From Plasmodium brasilianum (taxonomy: Eukaryota; Apicomplexa; Aconoidasida; Haemosporida; Plasmodiidae), in assembly GCF_023973825.1 (NCBI RefSeq), contig NC_090126.1, positions 2,501,001-2,565,000 of the forward strand: a DNA stretch of 64,000 nucleotides, given 5' to 3'. Shown here piece by piece: positions 12,893 to 26,008 of the stretch. Numbering within the stretch: the first letter of the stretch is position 1; every line of letters starts with the position of its first letter. The notes under the pieces were generated by a model. That model saw only the letters and a list, made by a program, of their open reading frames with translations, ran no database searches and was not told the DNA's origin. The translations under genes were made by a program, and so were the position numbers.

Positions 12893-13670
12893 ATTATTTC
12901 TGGAACCTTTTTACAGCAACCATTTTTTATTAGATATGATAAACTTACAATTATTTATATTAAAGGCTTTATTGAAAATAGGCACAATAGATTTGTTCAA
13001 GTTCTTTTGTAAATTCTCTAATGTAATACATATATAATAAAAATATGAAAAAAAAAAAAGAAGCATTTTTATAGAAACAGTTGTCTTTGTAGCAGCATAT
13101 TTAAGAAAAAAAAAAAAAAAAAAAAAGTTAAAAAACGTAAAAAACATTATCCTTTTAAGTAATTTACAATTTCCTGCAATTAAAAACGTTTTTATTATAT
13201 TAATATTTAAATTTTATATATATTAAAACACTTTAACCTTGGTAAAAATGTAAAGTATTTTTGTGCGCTGAATTATTATTGTAATACCATGGAAACAATT
13301 TCTTAGATTTAAAAAAAAAAAAAAAAAAAAAAATTTATTGAAATCTACGTTTAATTTTTAATAATAATTTTCAAATTTTTATGAATAATAAACATATATC
13401 TATAGGTATACATACACACATCTGTAGGTATACAATAGAGGCATCTATAGATACATATACATATGGCTTACAAGTATAATACACACATGTAAAAATATGT
13501 ACATACATATAATATGTATAAAAATACATATATATATGCATGTATATGTATAAATATACATTTACAAAGACATAATCCAGTGCATCTAATGTTACTTTTT
13601 AAATGTATATTTATAAAACATATATATTATTTAAAATCTTATACATAAGACCTTAATAAAAAATATCAAG
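12893..13670. other. Intergenic, AT-rich
   Basis: About 780 bases with poly-A tracts near 13108-13126 and 13311-13333 and short repeats of CATATATGTA type. A minus-strand open stretch at 12911-13147 is phenylalanine/lysine low complexity and not taken as a gene. Nothing else seen. Confidence 0.6.
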
Positions 13671-13791
13671 ATGGAAAACAGAAACAATAAAAACAAAAGC
13701 CTTTATGAGCATGATAAAAATAGTTCATGTAATTACGAATTAATTACATGTGCTTCAATAAATTTAAATTGGTACAACAACAATACGTCCC

Positions 13792-13828
<37 letters not shown>

Positions 13829-14017
13829 GTATTTATTTATTTAATAAAATAAAACATGGATTCTTATTCTTATATATATGATAAAATAATATTTTTTTAT
13901 TTTTAATTAAGCAGTATGTGTTCAGTCATTGTTGAAAAAGCCGATGTTAATTTATTCTACTTCTATATTAAACTTCTTGGTTCAGACATCATTTTACTCG
14001 AATTGTCGGCATGTTAA
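13671..14017 (+). CDS. Small two-exon hypothetical protein (67 residues)
   Basis: Exon 1 is 13671-13771, starting MENRNNKNKSLYEHDK; exon 2 is 13915-14017, ending ...LLELSAC then TAA. The junction is phase 2 (TG|T) with GT and GCAG splice signals, and a (TA)n tract lies inside the intron. The second exon has a non-low-complexity sequence (CSVIVEKADVNLFYFYIKLL), with base composition higher in GC than its flanks, which argues for coding. No family recognised and no signal peptide; the hydrophobic part is too short to be confident of a membrane segment. It converges on choline kinase with about 380 bases between stops. It could be a conserved small protein or the last exons of a larger gene whose 5' part I did not detect. 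Confidence 0.45.
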
Positions 14018-14396
14018 TTATATGAACACCTACTGTTATGCTATAAAAATTAATAATAAGGAAACATAACTTTTTTGTTAGTTATGCTTGAACTAAAAAA
14101 ATAAATAAATAAATATTATATTAACATTTTACTGAAACAAAACAAAGTGTACTTTTTTATAAACTTCATATGCAAAGGTATTAATCTGGTGTTATTCTCT
14201 TTATTGTTTATTTCTTTTTATTAAATAAGAAAAAGTACATACACCTTTATTTTACTTTACTGTTCTTCGTTTTGCTTTGTTTTAATTCATTTTATTTTAT
14301 TTTATTTAATTTACTTTAATTTACTTTATTTTTTTTTTTTTTATTGGACGCGGGGGGGGGGGGAAATTGTTATTCCGAAAGCATGCTTCCAGTAAG
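14018..14396. other. Convergent 3' region with a G12 homopolymer
   Basis: Gap between two convergent stop codons. It contains T-rich blocks of repeated TTTAAT/TTTACTTTAAT type and, at 14352-14363, twelve consecutive Gs in an otherwise GC-poor region. No gene seen. Confidence 0.6.
14352..14363. repeat. G12 homopolymer
   Basis: Twelve consecutive Gs, 33 bases beyond the choline kinase stop codon; in the choline kinase sense it is C12 in the 3' untranslated region. Confidence 0.95.
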
Positions 14397-15725
14397 CTAA
14401 TCATAATTTTTAATAATATTATTTGACATCAAATACTCCTTTTGATCATCATACATTTTGAACCTTTCTTGAGCATAAAGAAAAAAATCAAATTCGTTAT
14501 AACTCTTGGTTTGATATCCTCTAATAATAGACCAAAATCCCCATAACAAATGAGCACCTAAAGCTTGAACTTCGATTGCCTCTAAAAACTGATCAATTGT
14601 TTTTTGATCGACTATTAAAGAAGATTTATCTAAATAAATCGATAAATATGAAGTAATAAATAACTTTCTATTTTCATATGAAATATATTTCTTCTTGTCA
14701 ATATTAAAAAATGGATAAGTACTTAAAGAATAATCAATGGATGTTTCAATAAAAAAATTTGCAATATCTGCTGATAGAAAATTATAACCAGAATACTCAA
14801 AGTCGATTAGACGTAAACATTTATTAGTGTTTATAATATTATTTTCTTGTAAATCATTATGACAAAAAACGACATTATTAGCAATATTATCTGATTGGGA
14901 ATATATGTTCATAAATTTAATAAATTTATCGGATTCCTTCAAATATTTATTAATATCACCTTTAAATTTATCTACATTCTTATATTTTAAAAGTTGCTTT
15001 TTCCATCTTTCCATCATTTTATAAATACACGGTTTTTTATCCCAATGTTCAGGTAAATGACATTTATGACCTAGGGTATGAAATTTACCTAATACATTGG
15101 CTATACCAACTAATATAGTTGGATTTTTTAAATCATCAATTCTTAGTGGATCTCCATAAAGCCATTCTTCTATACGCCCCCCATTAAATATGTTTAACAG
15201 TTGAGGGGCTATTTTATATTTGCTCATAGTTTTATATACTTCAAATTCTGAAATTGTATTATACAATTCGTCAACATCTTTCCCATATAATCGGAATAAA
15301 ACACGCCTTCTTATTGAATAGTTATCTTTTAATGTTTCATCTTTTAAAGCAACTTCAAATAATTGATTTGTTAGACCACTTAATATTTGTTTAACACATA
15401 TATCATCTTCTGTAAAAATATTCCATTCTTGTACTTTTTCTAAACAAATTTTCTTAATATATAATGGATCTGTTAAATCCGAAAACTCCTGAGCACATAA
15501 TGGAATATCGTTTTTCTTATTAATTTCTTGTAAAGGAAATGGATTTTTTAGTATTTCTATTTCCTGATTTAATTGTATAGTACTATACATTTTTAAGTCT
15601 TCAGAGAAAGAGACATTTCCATTTTTGATTATTTTTATAATTCCGTTACTGTTATTATTTTCGGAATTTGATATAGAATTTTTTTCACTTCCCACAGTAT
15701 CACATGTGTCATTAAAACTTTCCAT
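14397..15725 (-). CDS. CK: Choline kinase
   Basis: Single-exon gene of 442 residues, about the length of the P. falciparum enzyme. It phosphorylates choline with ATP, the first step of the CDP-choline (Kennedy) pathway that supplies most phosphatidylcholine in blood-stage parasites. Seen in sequence: an asparagine/serine-rich N-terminus of about 45 residues; the nucleotide-loop equivalent [10 protein letters not shown] (116-125); RVLFRLYG (141-148); the Brenner phosphotransferase motif [11 protein letters not shown] (287-297, catalytic D291); and the choline kinase motif [10 protein letters not shown] (306-315, metal-binding D308 region). The family C-terminal signature region [10 protein letters not shown] lies near 400-410. 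All key residues are present, so it should be active. Start chosen at MESFNDTC because upstream sequence is non-coding T/A-rich. In P. falciparum choline kinase lies near one end of chromosome 14, consistent with this being the last core gene. Confidence 0.96.
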   Translation of the reverse strand: MESFNDTCDTVGSEKNSISNSENNNSNGIIKIIKNGNVSFSEDLKMYSTIQLNQEIEILKNPFPLQEINKKNDIPLCAQEFSDLTDPLYIKKICLEKVQEWNIFTEDDICVKQILSGLTNQLFEVALKDETLKDNYSIRRRVLFRLYGKDVDELYNTISEFEVYKTMSKYKIAPQLLNIFNGGRIEEWLYGDPLRIDDLKNPTILVGIANVLGKFHTLGHKCHLPEHWDKKPCIYKMMERWKKQLLKYKNVDKFKGDINKYLKESDKFIKFMNIYSQSDNIANNVVFCHNDLQENNIINTNKCLRLIDFEYSGYNFLSADIANFFIETSIDYSLSTYPFFNIDKKKYISYENRKLFITSYLSIYLDKSSLIVDQKTIDQFLEAIEVQALGAHLLWGFWSIIRGYQTKSYNEFDFFLYAQERFKMYDDQKEYLMSNNIIKNYD

Positions 15726-18700
15726 TTTTGCTTTTTATCTTTTGTGTTGTTCTTTTTAATTTCTTTTCCTTTTTTTTCTGTGTATATAATGAAGTGTAAA
15801 AGGTGTAATATGGTACTCGTGCACCATGAAATATGAAGTTTTATATATAAAATGAAAGTTGTGCAATATGGTACATGAATTATTAAGATATTTTTGCACG
15901 TTCCTTTACAATTCGAGCTTTTTTAAAAATTAACAAGTATACGTTAAAGAATTCAAAAGGCACACACACACACATATACACATACAATGTATTATATATG
16001 TATACATATATTAACGTACTCACATATACGCGTAAGTAAACATTCCCCTCGATTTGGAATATTTTTTCATTATATTTCTTTTAAATTGCTTCTAAATGAA
16101 TACATAAAAAAATAATATAAAATTCATACATATATATGCTGTGATATTTATAAAGTAATATTTAAAAATACAATAAAATCGTAGCACAATACATTTTCCA
16201 AATGTGGAAAAATAATTTTTTTTAGTGCCGATTATGTGAGGTGTCAAATAATTCCTCAATGGTCTAATTTTATCTATTTATCCTATTATGATTTATATAT
16301 AATAACTATTTTATCTCTTTAATATTTGTTTTTTTTATTTTTCTTATTTACGAATAACAATAATCGTGCAGTTCTTAAATCTTTGCTTAATAGTTCACTA
16401 AAACTTTCCTTTATAAAAATATTATATGATTTCTTTTGTAAAACAAATTTTAAATTTTGGAAAATATCACCTTGATATAAAATAAAAATTATATTTTTAG
16501 AATATTAGTTAATGCTTTAATTTGGTTTTTCGATATTTCTTTAATATTTATATTTAATTAAACACGTAAAAGTTTATTATGTGCTTAATTTCATAATTTA
16601 TTTATTCATACTCCTTTATACATTAATTTGGTATTATCCCCAATTAAGAATAAAAAATATGAAAAGTGTGGTAATAATATTTTATATTAATATGAACCAT
16701 ATTCATTTTTATTAAAGGATAATTCTTTGAATACACTTAAATGTATATTTATAATGTAATACTCCTTATATTAAAAAAAATTACGCGAAAAAAAAAAAAA
16801 ATAAAAAAAAATAAAAAATAAAATTAACAAGCTTTTCTAAGTTATGATTTTTATATACATAATAAAATACTAATAAAGTTAAGCTTTTTAAGTAATGCGC
16901 CTATATGTGATGCACATATAAATATATGTATATAAAGTAATTTTTTTTTTTTGAATCATGAACGTATTAATAATAAATCAGTTATAAAGAAATATATCAA
17001 ATATTCTCCTATGATTCTTCAATTATGGCATACAATTTATTTTGTATACGCTTTATTAATTTGTTATATTATGAATTTATTACTCTGTTATAAAAAACTC
17101 ATACATAATAACAAAATAAAATAAAATTTAAATATATAAATAAAACGTTATAACCCTCAATAATAATGTAATATTATAAAATAAATGGAATAAAGTATTT
17201 GAAATAAAATGAAAATATCTTATAATTAAAATGTATTCGTAAAAAAAAGTGATAAATAAAAAAAAATTGATTAATAATAAAATAAAAGGAGAAAAACTTA
17301 TATTTCATAAAAAGGCAAAATTTTGGTATAAATCATAAATAATAAAAAAAAAATTTATTTAATAAATCTGTTTTTTTTAATTTAATATAAATATATTATA
17401 TAAATACAATTATACTTGTAAAAATAAAATATATATATTTTAATTTTTATAATTATATAAAAAAGCATGATCAATATAAAATAAATATTTTTATATATAA
17501 CAAAAAAAAATAAATATTTTATATTTTAAAAATATACTAGTTAATAATAATATAAAAGATATCTGAATGAAAAAAAAAAAAAAAAAGTGGAGTATTTTAT
17601 ATATATAATATTAATAATATATAAAATTTAAAGAAAATTTTATTTGTATGTTCTTAAAATATGAACTATTTTATGTATACATATATGTATATAATATTAT
17701 TTAAATATTATTAAAGCAAATTAATAGTCCATTTTATTAAACATTAAATTAATTATAGTAAAAAGCGTAAATTATAGAGGCATTTTATATTATATAAAAC
17801 CAAATTTAACTTCACAAGTAATGTATTGTTTCTATCATTAAATTATTACGTTTAAATAGTTAATATATTTTTGCTGAATAGTGTTAAAAAATTTAATTTG
17901 ATGAAGCATTTTTTCACATATTATAAACTTCAATAATAAAAAGTAGAAGAGGTAGTACCAGTCAAAATTAATTATATATATATATATATATACATAATAT
18001 TTTGAAGAATTAATCTTATATATATATATGTATTATCTTTCTTACTATTTATTATAATTTAGTGATTATTTTTCTTGATAAATTAAATACAGCATAATAT
18101 TATTTGTTAAATAATAAAAAAAAGATTATGATATGGGAAAACGTTAAATTAAGTATATTTTGGTTTTATCCAATTGTACTCAAAAAGGAAATTAGGGGAG
18201 GACAAATAATGAATTATTTCACATTTTACTTTAAAAAAAATATAAATCTATTAGCATGTTAATATATGTAAATATGTTATTACGTGTATATATTAATATA
18301 AATGTTTAGTAGTAATTTGAGTTTTTTTTATGTATATTGTTTTTTCAACCGTTATGTTTTATTATTAATTTTAGAAGGCCTTTTTTAACATAGCTTTTTC
18401 TGAATGTATTGGCATATACCATTAAAGCATTTTGTACACAATGAATATATTCATTTTTTAGTATCTATAAAATTACGAGTACAGTTAGATTTTTTTTATT
18501 TTTTTGAAGTTTAGGAAAAATAAGAAGACCTTTTAAAAAAATTTAAATTGTGATATTAAAAAAGAGTAAATTAGAACAATGAAATGAATCCTTTTTTTCT
18601 AAACATATTTTCAATTTTTTATTTAAAATAATATGATATTTATGATGCATATTTTTAATCTTATTATAACGGTTGCATAATAATGAATAAATTATGGCAA

Positions 18701-21030
18701 CATTTTTACATAATTTAGGTATACCTAGGGCATACTACATATTTATATAGTTAATATTATCAATGAAAAAAGCAGACTATGTGTTTTTTCATGTGCGTTT
18801 TGCAAAGAAGTATTTCATAGCTTTTTAAATATAATAATAATATAATTTTTGTATATATATACATATGTATATATGTGTTGAATAAATAAAACTAAATAAG
18901 GTAATATTTTTAATAAATTGTTTTTTGGGTAAATTTATTATAAGGTAATTAAGTAGAAATTCAGTGTTATTAAAAATTTGTTAACATTAATAAAACATTA
19001 AAAGGTTATAAAATTCGTGATATTCTTGTTTTTTCGTTAAAATTGCATTTGGTATCATAATTATTTGCTTAAGGGTTCTTTTTGTAATCAAAAAAATTAT
19101 ATAAGCAATACATTTTCCAATTTGTATTTGTAACATGCATTTTTTCATTTTTAAAAATGAATTGTTTAAAATGAAAAAAATTTGATCTTTTTTGTTAAGA
19201 ATAAAACTACGATATTATATGGAATTTTACATTCTAAGATAATAAATATTTTCTCTAAAATATATTAAATGGATATGTATATAATATATATTTGTATACA
19301 TACACTCATATATTATAATAAAACTCATGGGACTTTTGTATAATTCTGTTTACTCCATAATAATTTAGTTCTCTTTTACACTGGAAAAGCGTACTTAAAT
19401 AATAGTTATGCAATTTTCTTACCCCTTTTTTGTGATATATATACATTTTTTTAGCTATGACTTAGCATAGAGTCCATTGAAGAAGAAAACAAATTTTTGA
19501 TCATTGTAAATAGGTTTACATCAGGCTTAATTATAGCTTTATGTTTCTTATTAATAAATGGAAAATAAAACTGTACTGTGAAAAGTTACGCATCAATTTT
19601 CTTTATACGTATAAAGATGCAAAAATTTTTTTTTGTAAATAGTTAAAAAGGTCTGGTTAAATACTTTTAAATTAGTGTTGTTAAAGGTTTTACGAAAAGA
19701 AAAAGGCATATCTCTCTTTTAAATGTATTTATAAATCGAAGAAAAAATTTACAAAATTTGTAATTGCATTCATAGATAGAATAAGCAATTTAAAATAGAA
19801 AAGTGTAAAATATGGAATCAATTAAAAAAAAAACAATACTAAATGAACATACACCACTTGTATTGAACACTTCGATATTTCCAAAAATATAACTTCCTTT
19901 TTTCTTTTTAAAAAGGTAAAATGGTTTATATTTACATATTTTTTTTTTTAAACATTTATGTAGTAAAACATAAAAATGTAGTGTTTAGAAATTTAAACTT
20001 ACAAACTTTTAGCTATTTATAGTTTGTTTTTTCATTCATTACGCTGCTATTTATTTTGATGACTTTTACTATTTTTTTTTTTTGGGAATTTCTGTTAGTG
20101 CTTTTGAAGCTATAATGTGTAATTCGTTGAGCTGTTTATATTTTATTTTTGCTGTTATGTATTTTAATATATAAAAACTTATTTTGTATGGTCTTATTTA
20201 ATAATGTAGAACTAAAATAAAGTAATTTACCCTATGGAATTATTTATTACACATATGTGTATATATATATATATGTATAATATATGTATTTTTTATGTAA
20301 ATGCATTATATTTTATTCCTTAAATTTATTGAGTTTCGCGTGTTATAACAGAAATATGTACAAGTGATACTTTATTTTCAAAATTCCAATGAATAAACGA
20401 AGTTCTTTTAAAAATTTATAAAGGAGAAACTAAGCTGACTGAAAATTTAAGAATAGCCTTATTTCATTTTTTCATAGACGTGGTAATGATTTTTACTGTT
20501 AATAAAATATCATTTAATTTGTGTAACCACAACATAGTGTACTATTTTATTATTTGTTTTATATGCATTATAAAATGATATAATTTACTAAAATGTATAA
20601 ATTTAGACAGTTTTTTTTTTTGGTATAATTTTAAAGACACATTTTCAAAAGTACGTTGAAGTAATAAAATTATAAGCTTAAAAAGAATTTAATGAATAAG
20701 TCTAATTTAATTAAATTATAAAACAATAACGAAGAAGAAAAATAAGCTCTTTTTTTCAATATTACATAATATACTTATTTTGTATTTGCTAGAAAAATTA
20801 GTGGTGAAAAATATTACAAAAAAAAAAAAATATAAAACACATAGTAATAATTCATATCACTACATTTCATTTGACTATTTTTAAAAAGTATTAGTGGTCT
20901 TAAAAACTCATGTAAACATGTAAAAAAAAAATGATTATAAGTTGATGTAAATTGGCTTATTCATTATAGGGGACTTTTAAACACAAACAAGAAAACTTTC
21001 TTAATAAAAGTCTTTTTGTCATCTTTGTAA

Positions 21031-21108
21031 TTTTTATATAAATATATAATATTTTAAAATAAGAATGAATTTTTATATAAATATATAATATTTTAAAATA
21101 AGAATGAA
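21031..21108. repeat. 39-bp direct tandem duplication
   Basis: Two identical 39-base copies, 21031-21069 and 21070-21108, each starting TTTTTATATAAATATATAA and ending AAGAATGAA. Non-coding. Confidence 0.9.
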
Positions 21109-21280
21109 TATTTTTTTCATATGTGTTCTCCTCAATATTTTTGTGATTATTTTGGATGTATTAATATAAGTAATTGTATTTTCACGAATGCTTATATAGC
21201 TTATAATTTTTTTTTTTTTTATCTCGTTTACTTCAAAAGTGCATAATTAAAGCTAATTTCGCACCTTATTAAGTTATTTT

Positions 21281-21368
21281 TGTTACTTCTGTTGTTACTG
21301 CTACTGTTATTGTCATTATTGTTGTTGTTGTTACTCTCATTGTTGTTGCTGCTGTTGTTTCTTCTGTT
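21281..21368. repeat. Imperfect GTT/AAC trinucleotide microsatellite
   Basis: A run of GTT/ATT/GCT triplets. On the minus strand it reads as an asparagine/serine-rich peptide inside a 67-codon open stretch (21228-21431), which is typical of Plasmodium low-complexity sequence and not convincing as a gene. Confidence 0.7.
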
Positions 21369-21864
21369 AATGTTATATTCAGGAACATTGTTTTTTTCAT
21401 TTTTAATTACTGTGTTAACCATTTTTTTCAATATCCAGTGTGTTTAACTGCTTTATGTGCAAACGTTATATGAATAATTGGTCATTTTAAAGATAAAATT
21501 ATATATAAGATGCTAGGACATGTAGAATAATGTGTTTTTCATGTAACATAAAAGAAATAAGTGAGCCTATGATTTTAAGAAAACTTAAATGTTACTCTCG
21601 AAAGAGTCATAAATTATTTTTTTTTAATGTTTAAATTAAAAGGTTAAAAACAATTTTTACTAACTTAAGGGAAAACAAAAGATTGGAAAGAAATATGCTA
21701 GTTCCCCCAACCACATATTACATGTGTTTTATATCAGTATTTTTAGAAATATTGGTAAAAATGTTTAGTTTATGCTTTTACACCATATATAATTTTTTTC
21801 CTTCACTGTGGTTCACAAAGAAAAAAAAAGAAACAAATTACATCATTTATACTTGTTTTATTGC

Positions 21865-22608
21865 ATGATGAAAATTATTATGATGTGCAATATCGTTAGC
21901 TTTTTTTTTTTAATCATTTTATCAAAAATAATTTTATACAATTTCATTTTATTTAGAATATTTTCTTATGATTTAGTTTATAAAAGTAAACATAATCTTT
22001 TGCACCCCAATGAAAGAAATCTTGCTGAAGGCAGTAGACTAAGGTTACCGACAAAACGTTCGTTTGATTGTTCTTTTACAGTGGATGAATCAATAAGAAT
22101 TTATCATATACTTTATGTAGAATTATTAATTCTTGGTGATATCATAACTTATATCATTAATCATATAAATAGAACTCAAAGCATTATCTATTCTGAAGAA
22201 ATGCTTACGGAAAAAGTGAGACAACGTGTTAGCATTGAAATGCCAAGTTATCCCCAATTGAGAATAGATAATATGACAAAAAGATTGAAGCAACAAGTTG
22301 AAGAGGTGTTCTTAAATAAACCATTAAATCAAGATAAAATTTTGAAAGTATATGAAGGGTTAAGGTTGGAATTTGATACAACAATGCAAGTTTTAGATTG
22401 TATATTAAGAGAATCACATGAAGATATAAGAAATCATATGTTAAATAATTTACCCGTTATACGTTTATTACATAATTCAAAATTGACTGACAGTAATATT
22501 TTAATAAGCGATGACGCGTTATCTCTTATAGCACTTCGAATTAGAGCTAGGATACTAGACCTTTTGCAATGGCATTTTGAAATATATTCACTAGCAAATA
22601 ATTCCTGA
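21865..22608 (+). CDS. PEXEL-containing putative exported protein, function unknown
   Basis: Single-exon frame of 247 residues starting MMKIIMMCNIVSFFF (an alternative start is the second ATG at 21868). Upstream codons in the same frame are lysine/histidine-rich and look like leader sequence, so the ATG just before the hydrophobic segment is preferred. Residues about 9-30 form a strongly hydrophobic, recessed-type signal segment; RNLAE at 51-55 is a canonical RxLxE PEXEL motif for cleavage by plasmepsin V and export to the red cell. The rest is predicted helical and charged, with a conserved-looking block around residues 125-190 (QLRIDNMTKRLKQQVEEVF...). No PHIST signature or C-terminal membrane segment is seen. 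Unlike most exported genes, signal and PEXEL are in one exon. It is the first gene on the subtelomeric side of choline kinase. Family not recognised. Confidence 0.8.
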   Translation: MMKIIMMCNIVSFFFLIILSKIILYNFILFRIFSYDLVYKSKHNLLHPNERNLAEGSRLRLPTKRSFDCSFTVDESIRIYHILYVELLILGDIITYIINHINRTQSIIYSEEMLTEKVRQRVSIEMPSYPQLRIDNMTKRLKQQVEEVFLNKPLNQDKILKVYEGLRLEFDTTMQVLDCILRESHEDIRNHMLNNLPVIRLLHNSKLTDSNILISDDALSLIALRIRARILDLLQWHFEIYSLANNS

Positions 22609-25600
22609 AAAAGTTAATCAACTTCATTATTTATATTTATTCAGAAAAAAAAAAAAAAAGTATATATATATATATATACATATATGAACATTTGTACCTT
22701 TTTAATACGTTTTACGCTTATATTTGTAATATAACATGTAACGAGAATGATATTTAGTATTATATAAAATTAAAAAATCTTAGAGGCCTTTCATATCCGG
22801 AGTTTACTATATATATAGCAACCAATTATTTTATAGTAGTTATTTGTCAAATTGTTTATGTTAAAAATATAGAGACATAAAAAATAAGTATTACACCAAT
22901 AACAGAGTATTTTAACATAATGGAAAACAAAATCATACTGTAATAAAAGTGATCAGTAATATTATTTACTTTATATACTTATAAATAACGCTTTTTAATT
23001 TGTTTTTGTGAATAAAGCCTGCGATTAAAATGTTAATATATTATAAGAATTGTACTTGTTACTTTCTGTAGTAAAGATTAGCGAAATATTTTACAAAAAA
23101 GGATGCGGAAATAAAAGAAATCCAATAAATATATATCATTTTAATATTATACAGCATCTTACTATAAAAAAAAAAAATAAAATAATTAGCACTAAATAAA
23201 TACTCATATATTTAAATATCACAAAAGTAACATAAGAGCATTTTGAGAAGGAACAAAATATAATATAGTATAAATAAGAACAAAATAATAAAAACTATAG
23301 TAATGCAATTAATATAAATATTATTTTAGACAAAAATATTAAGTATGTACATTTTTTTTTAGAGATCGATATTGTATTTATATAGAATTAATTTATTACA
23401 GTATTTTGTGTTGCCTTGTTATATATATTTATTATTCATATTTCACCATGTTAATGTATTTACAGATATATTAATTAATCTTAGTTATGTTCTAATTAAT
23501 GTAGATTACTTAAGTACCTCATAAAGATTTAAAACCAAAACTCCAGTTTTTACGTATATATCATAATCATTTTCTGTCTTAGATTTTTAAGAAGCTAATA
23601 TAAATGTTTAAAGAAAATTTTAACTTTGCATTATAATTTTTTTTGAGAACCTTTTCCAATTTGAGTAATTAAAATATTGTTAAATTGGTTACTCATGGAG
23701 AATTGTTTTAGGTATTTCTATTTCACACATGCATATTATTTTTAATTATTACAATGTCTGAATAATATACATAAAGTAGTGTTTTAATTTTGCATTTATG
23801 GAAACACAGTTACACAAAATATTTAATTTCTCTAAGATTTTCCAAAAAAAAAAAGTAGATATATATATACACCGGAAAAATGCGAATGAAACTTAAAATT
23901 TTGGAGTAAAGAACATCATCAAAAATTTTGTACTTCCTTGAAATGCAAATAAAATATATAATGATTAATGAAAAAAAAAAAAGTTCAAATTATTTTGAAT
24001 ACGAAAAAGTGTTAAAATTAAATATACACTGGTATTTGATCCCTTTAAAACTTTTTTATATTTACATAGTTAAATCAATAATAACCAAAAAAACTGAGTT
24101 GTATGCTTTTAAAATTACTATGAATAATTCCTGTGGCACATTTTAAAGGTGTATAAAAATTCATAATCTTTGGGTTTAAAATATGCAAAGTTTATGTGGT
24201 ACAGTGTCTCTTATAAATCAAGGTTATTTGAAACGCATTAAAAAAAAAAAAAAAAAAAAAAAGAAGTTAGCACATTACATGTCAGTTAATCACGAGTAAA
24301 TACAATTATGTATATAAAAAGGTGTCATAAATGAATTATATAAAATTTTTTTTTTTTTTTTGAACACGAAATTTTTTATACAATGAAAAAATATGTAAGC
24401 AAGAATATTTTTTGTAAAGAAAAATGTATTTCAGTTGAACAAAGTATGTTTTTTTTTTTTTTTTTTTTTTTACAAATAATTTTGAACAAGTATATATCTT
24501 CCTTAAATTATATAATTCACTAAAAAAATTGTATTGAAAATTTTTTTTTTGGGATATATAAAAAATACAATTATGAATATAATTGAGGTTTATAGAAATT
24601 ATACGAAATCAAATTATTTTTATGCTTAACTTAAACATTTATGTTTTAAAATGCTATAAATTGTGTAAATGAATTGATGAATGAATACAAGATACAACCA
24701 TATTTAATTCTTTTAAGAAGAAATAAATTTATAGAGAAAACTCAGTGATGGAAGAAAATATATAATTATACATTTTATTATACTTCAAAAATTTAATGAT
24801 ATTCGTCATTAATTTTTCTTCTGTTGTGCAATTAAAATTTTAATTTGTATAGAAAAATTATAATAGAATAGTTTCACTTCTATAACGTTTTATAGATTAT
24901 TGTACATTTTTTGAGCAAGTACTTTTAATACTCATCTTTGTTTATTTCGTATATATAAAAAAATTTGACTTTTTTTCAGTTCTATTTTGTAAAAAAAAAA
25001 AAAAAGGAAAACGAAAAAAAGATTTTTGATTATTTTATGGGTAATCTACTTATATAAATATATCAATGTTTGTCATTAATATAACTTAATAATATTTAAA
25101 CCAAATCATTTTTTGTTTATTCATCGTAGTGTACTACGAGTATTATTAAACTATGGAAGTGTTTACTATATAGTAACTTATTATTACAACTAAATTATAG
25201 TAACTTATTATTACAACTAAATGAAAACTTTTAATTTTTAAGAAAAGATATTTTACGCCATAAAACATGAACCTGCCAATTGGTACAGGCAAAAATGATC
25301 ATATTATACAGAAGTATATATATATATATATATAATTTTTATGTGACGACATATTAACAATGCTGATTTTATTGAGTGAATTCGCTTTAAATAAGTATAA
25401 TATATTTTATAATTAACATATAGAATTTTTTAGTATTCATGGTGAAATTATTATTAATAATATATATAGCTATTATTTTAGGTATTACAATATAATATTG
25501 TATTTATATAAGATTTAAATTATTTTTTTAGGTTAATTTTAGGTATATTACTTTATTTAAATATCATTTACGGCTTCAATAGCTTCCAAATATATATGTT

Positions 25601-26008
25601 TTCATAATTTATTTCTGTTCTGAGCGTATAATGTTAGAGAAAATGTTTTTTATTATTATTGGTGAATGGTGAATATCTAATTTCTCTATATAACAATTAT
25701 TTTTTATTTCATTTATATAATTTATGAATTACATTGAAAAAGTACTTATGTTTATATCTAACTAAAAATATAAATAAAAATATGATAAAAATAATTTCTA
25801 TGTTTTTGATGTACTTTTGCATGTTTATTATTATAAGAACATCCATAAGACTTTTAATTTTAAAAAATTAGCTTGTAATATTAATAAGATAAAACAACAA
25901 AAAATATATTATTATAATATATATATTTGTGCGAAGCAGCATAGTGCTAAAAGGAAAGGGAGTAATATATAAATTATGAATGAAGAGCCTTTTAATATTA
26001 CTTAAAAA
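22609..26008. other. Intergenic, no gene seen
   Basis: About 3.4 kb of AT-rich sequence with poly-A/T runs and a 27-bp direct repeat at 25169-25222. A 72-codon stretch at 23928-24146 has low-complexity composition and no signal or splice context. Nothing else supportable. Confidence 0.55.
25169..25222. repeat. 27-bp direct tandem duplication
   Basis: TAGTAACTTATTATTACAAC is found twice, at 25171 and 25198, as part of a 27-base unit duplicated in tandem. Non-coding. Confidence 0.85.

Larger units (their letters stand above)
15726..21864. other. Gene-empty core/subtelomere boundary, extremely AT-rich
   Basis: About 6.1 kb without a supportable gene. The first part (15.73-16.1 kb) should be the choline kinase promoter. 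From about 16.6 to 18.1 kb the sequence is almost only A and T. Small open stretches occur, for example minus strand about 16,480-16,320 and plus strand 19,469-19,564 (ESIEEENKFLIIVNRF...), but neither has a start or splice context I trust. A 39-bp duplication lies at 21031-21108 and a GTT-rich microsatellite at 21281-21368. Confidence 0.6.

Noticed and set aside
12911..13147. Minus-strand 78-codon frame
   Set aside because: Built around poly-T/poly-A tracts, with no signal, splice or homology indication.
16318..16480. 50-codon minus-strand open stretch containing SFSELLSKDLRTARL
   Set aside because: Looks somewhat protein-like, but has no start, splice pair or recognisable family, and open stretches this long are expected by chance in 6 kb.
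15726..21864. Centromere
   Set aside because: Plasmodium centromeres are 2-4 kb of over 97% AT with internal repeats; this region has ordinary GC scattered through it, and it lies at a subtelomeric boundary.
23928..24146. 72-codon plus-strand frame
   Set aside because: Low-complexity lysine/isoleucine/tyrosine composition; no signal segment or PEXEL.
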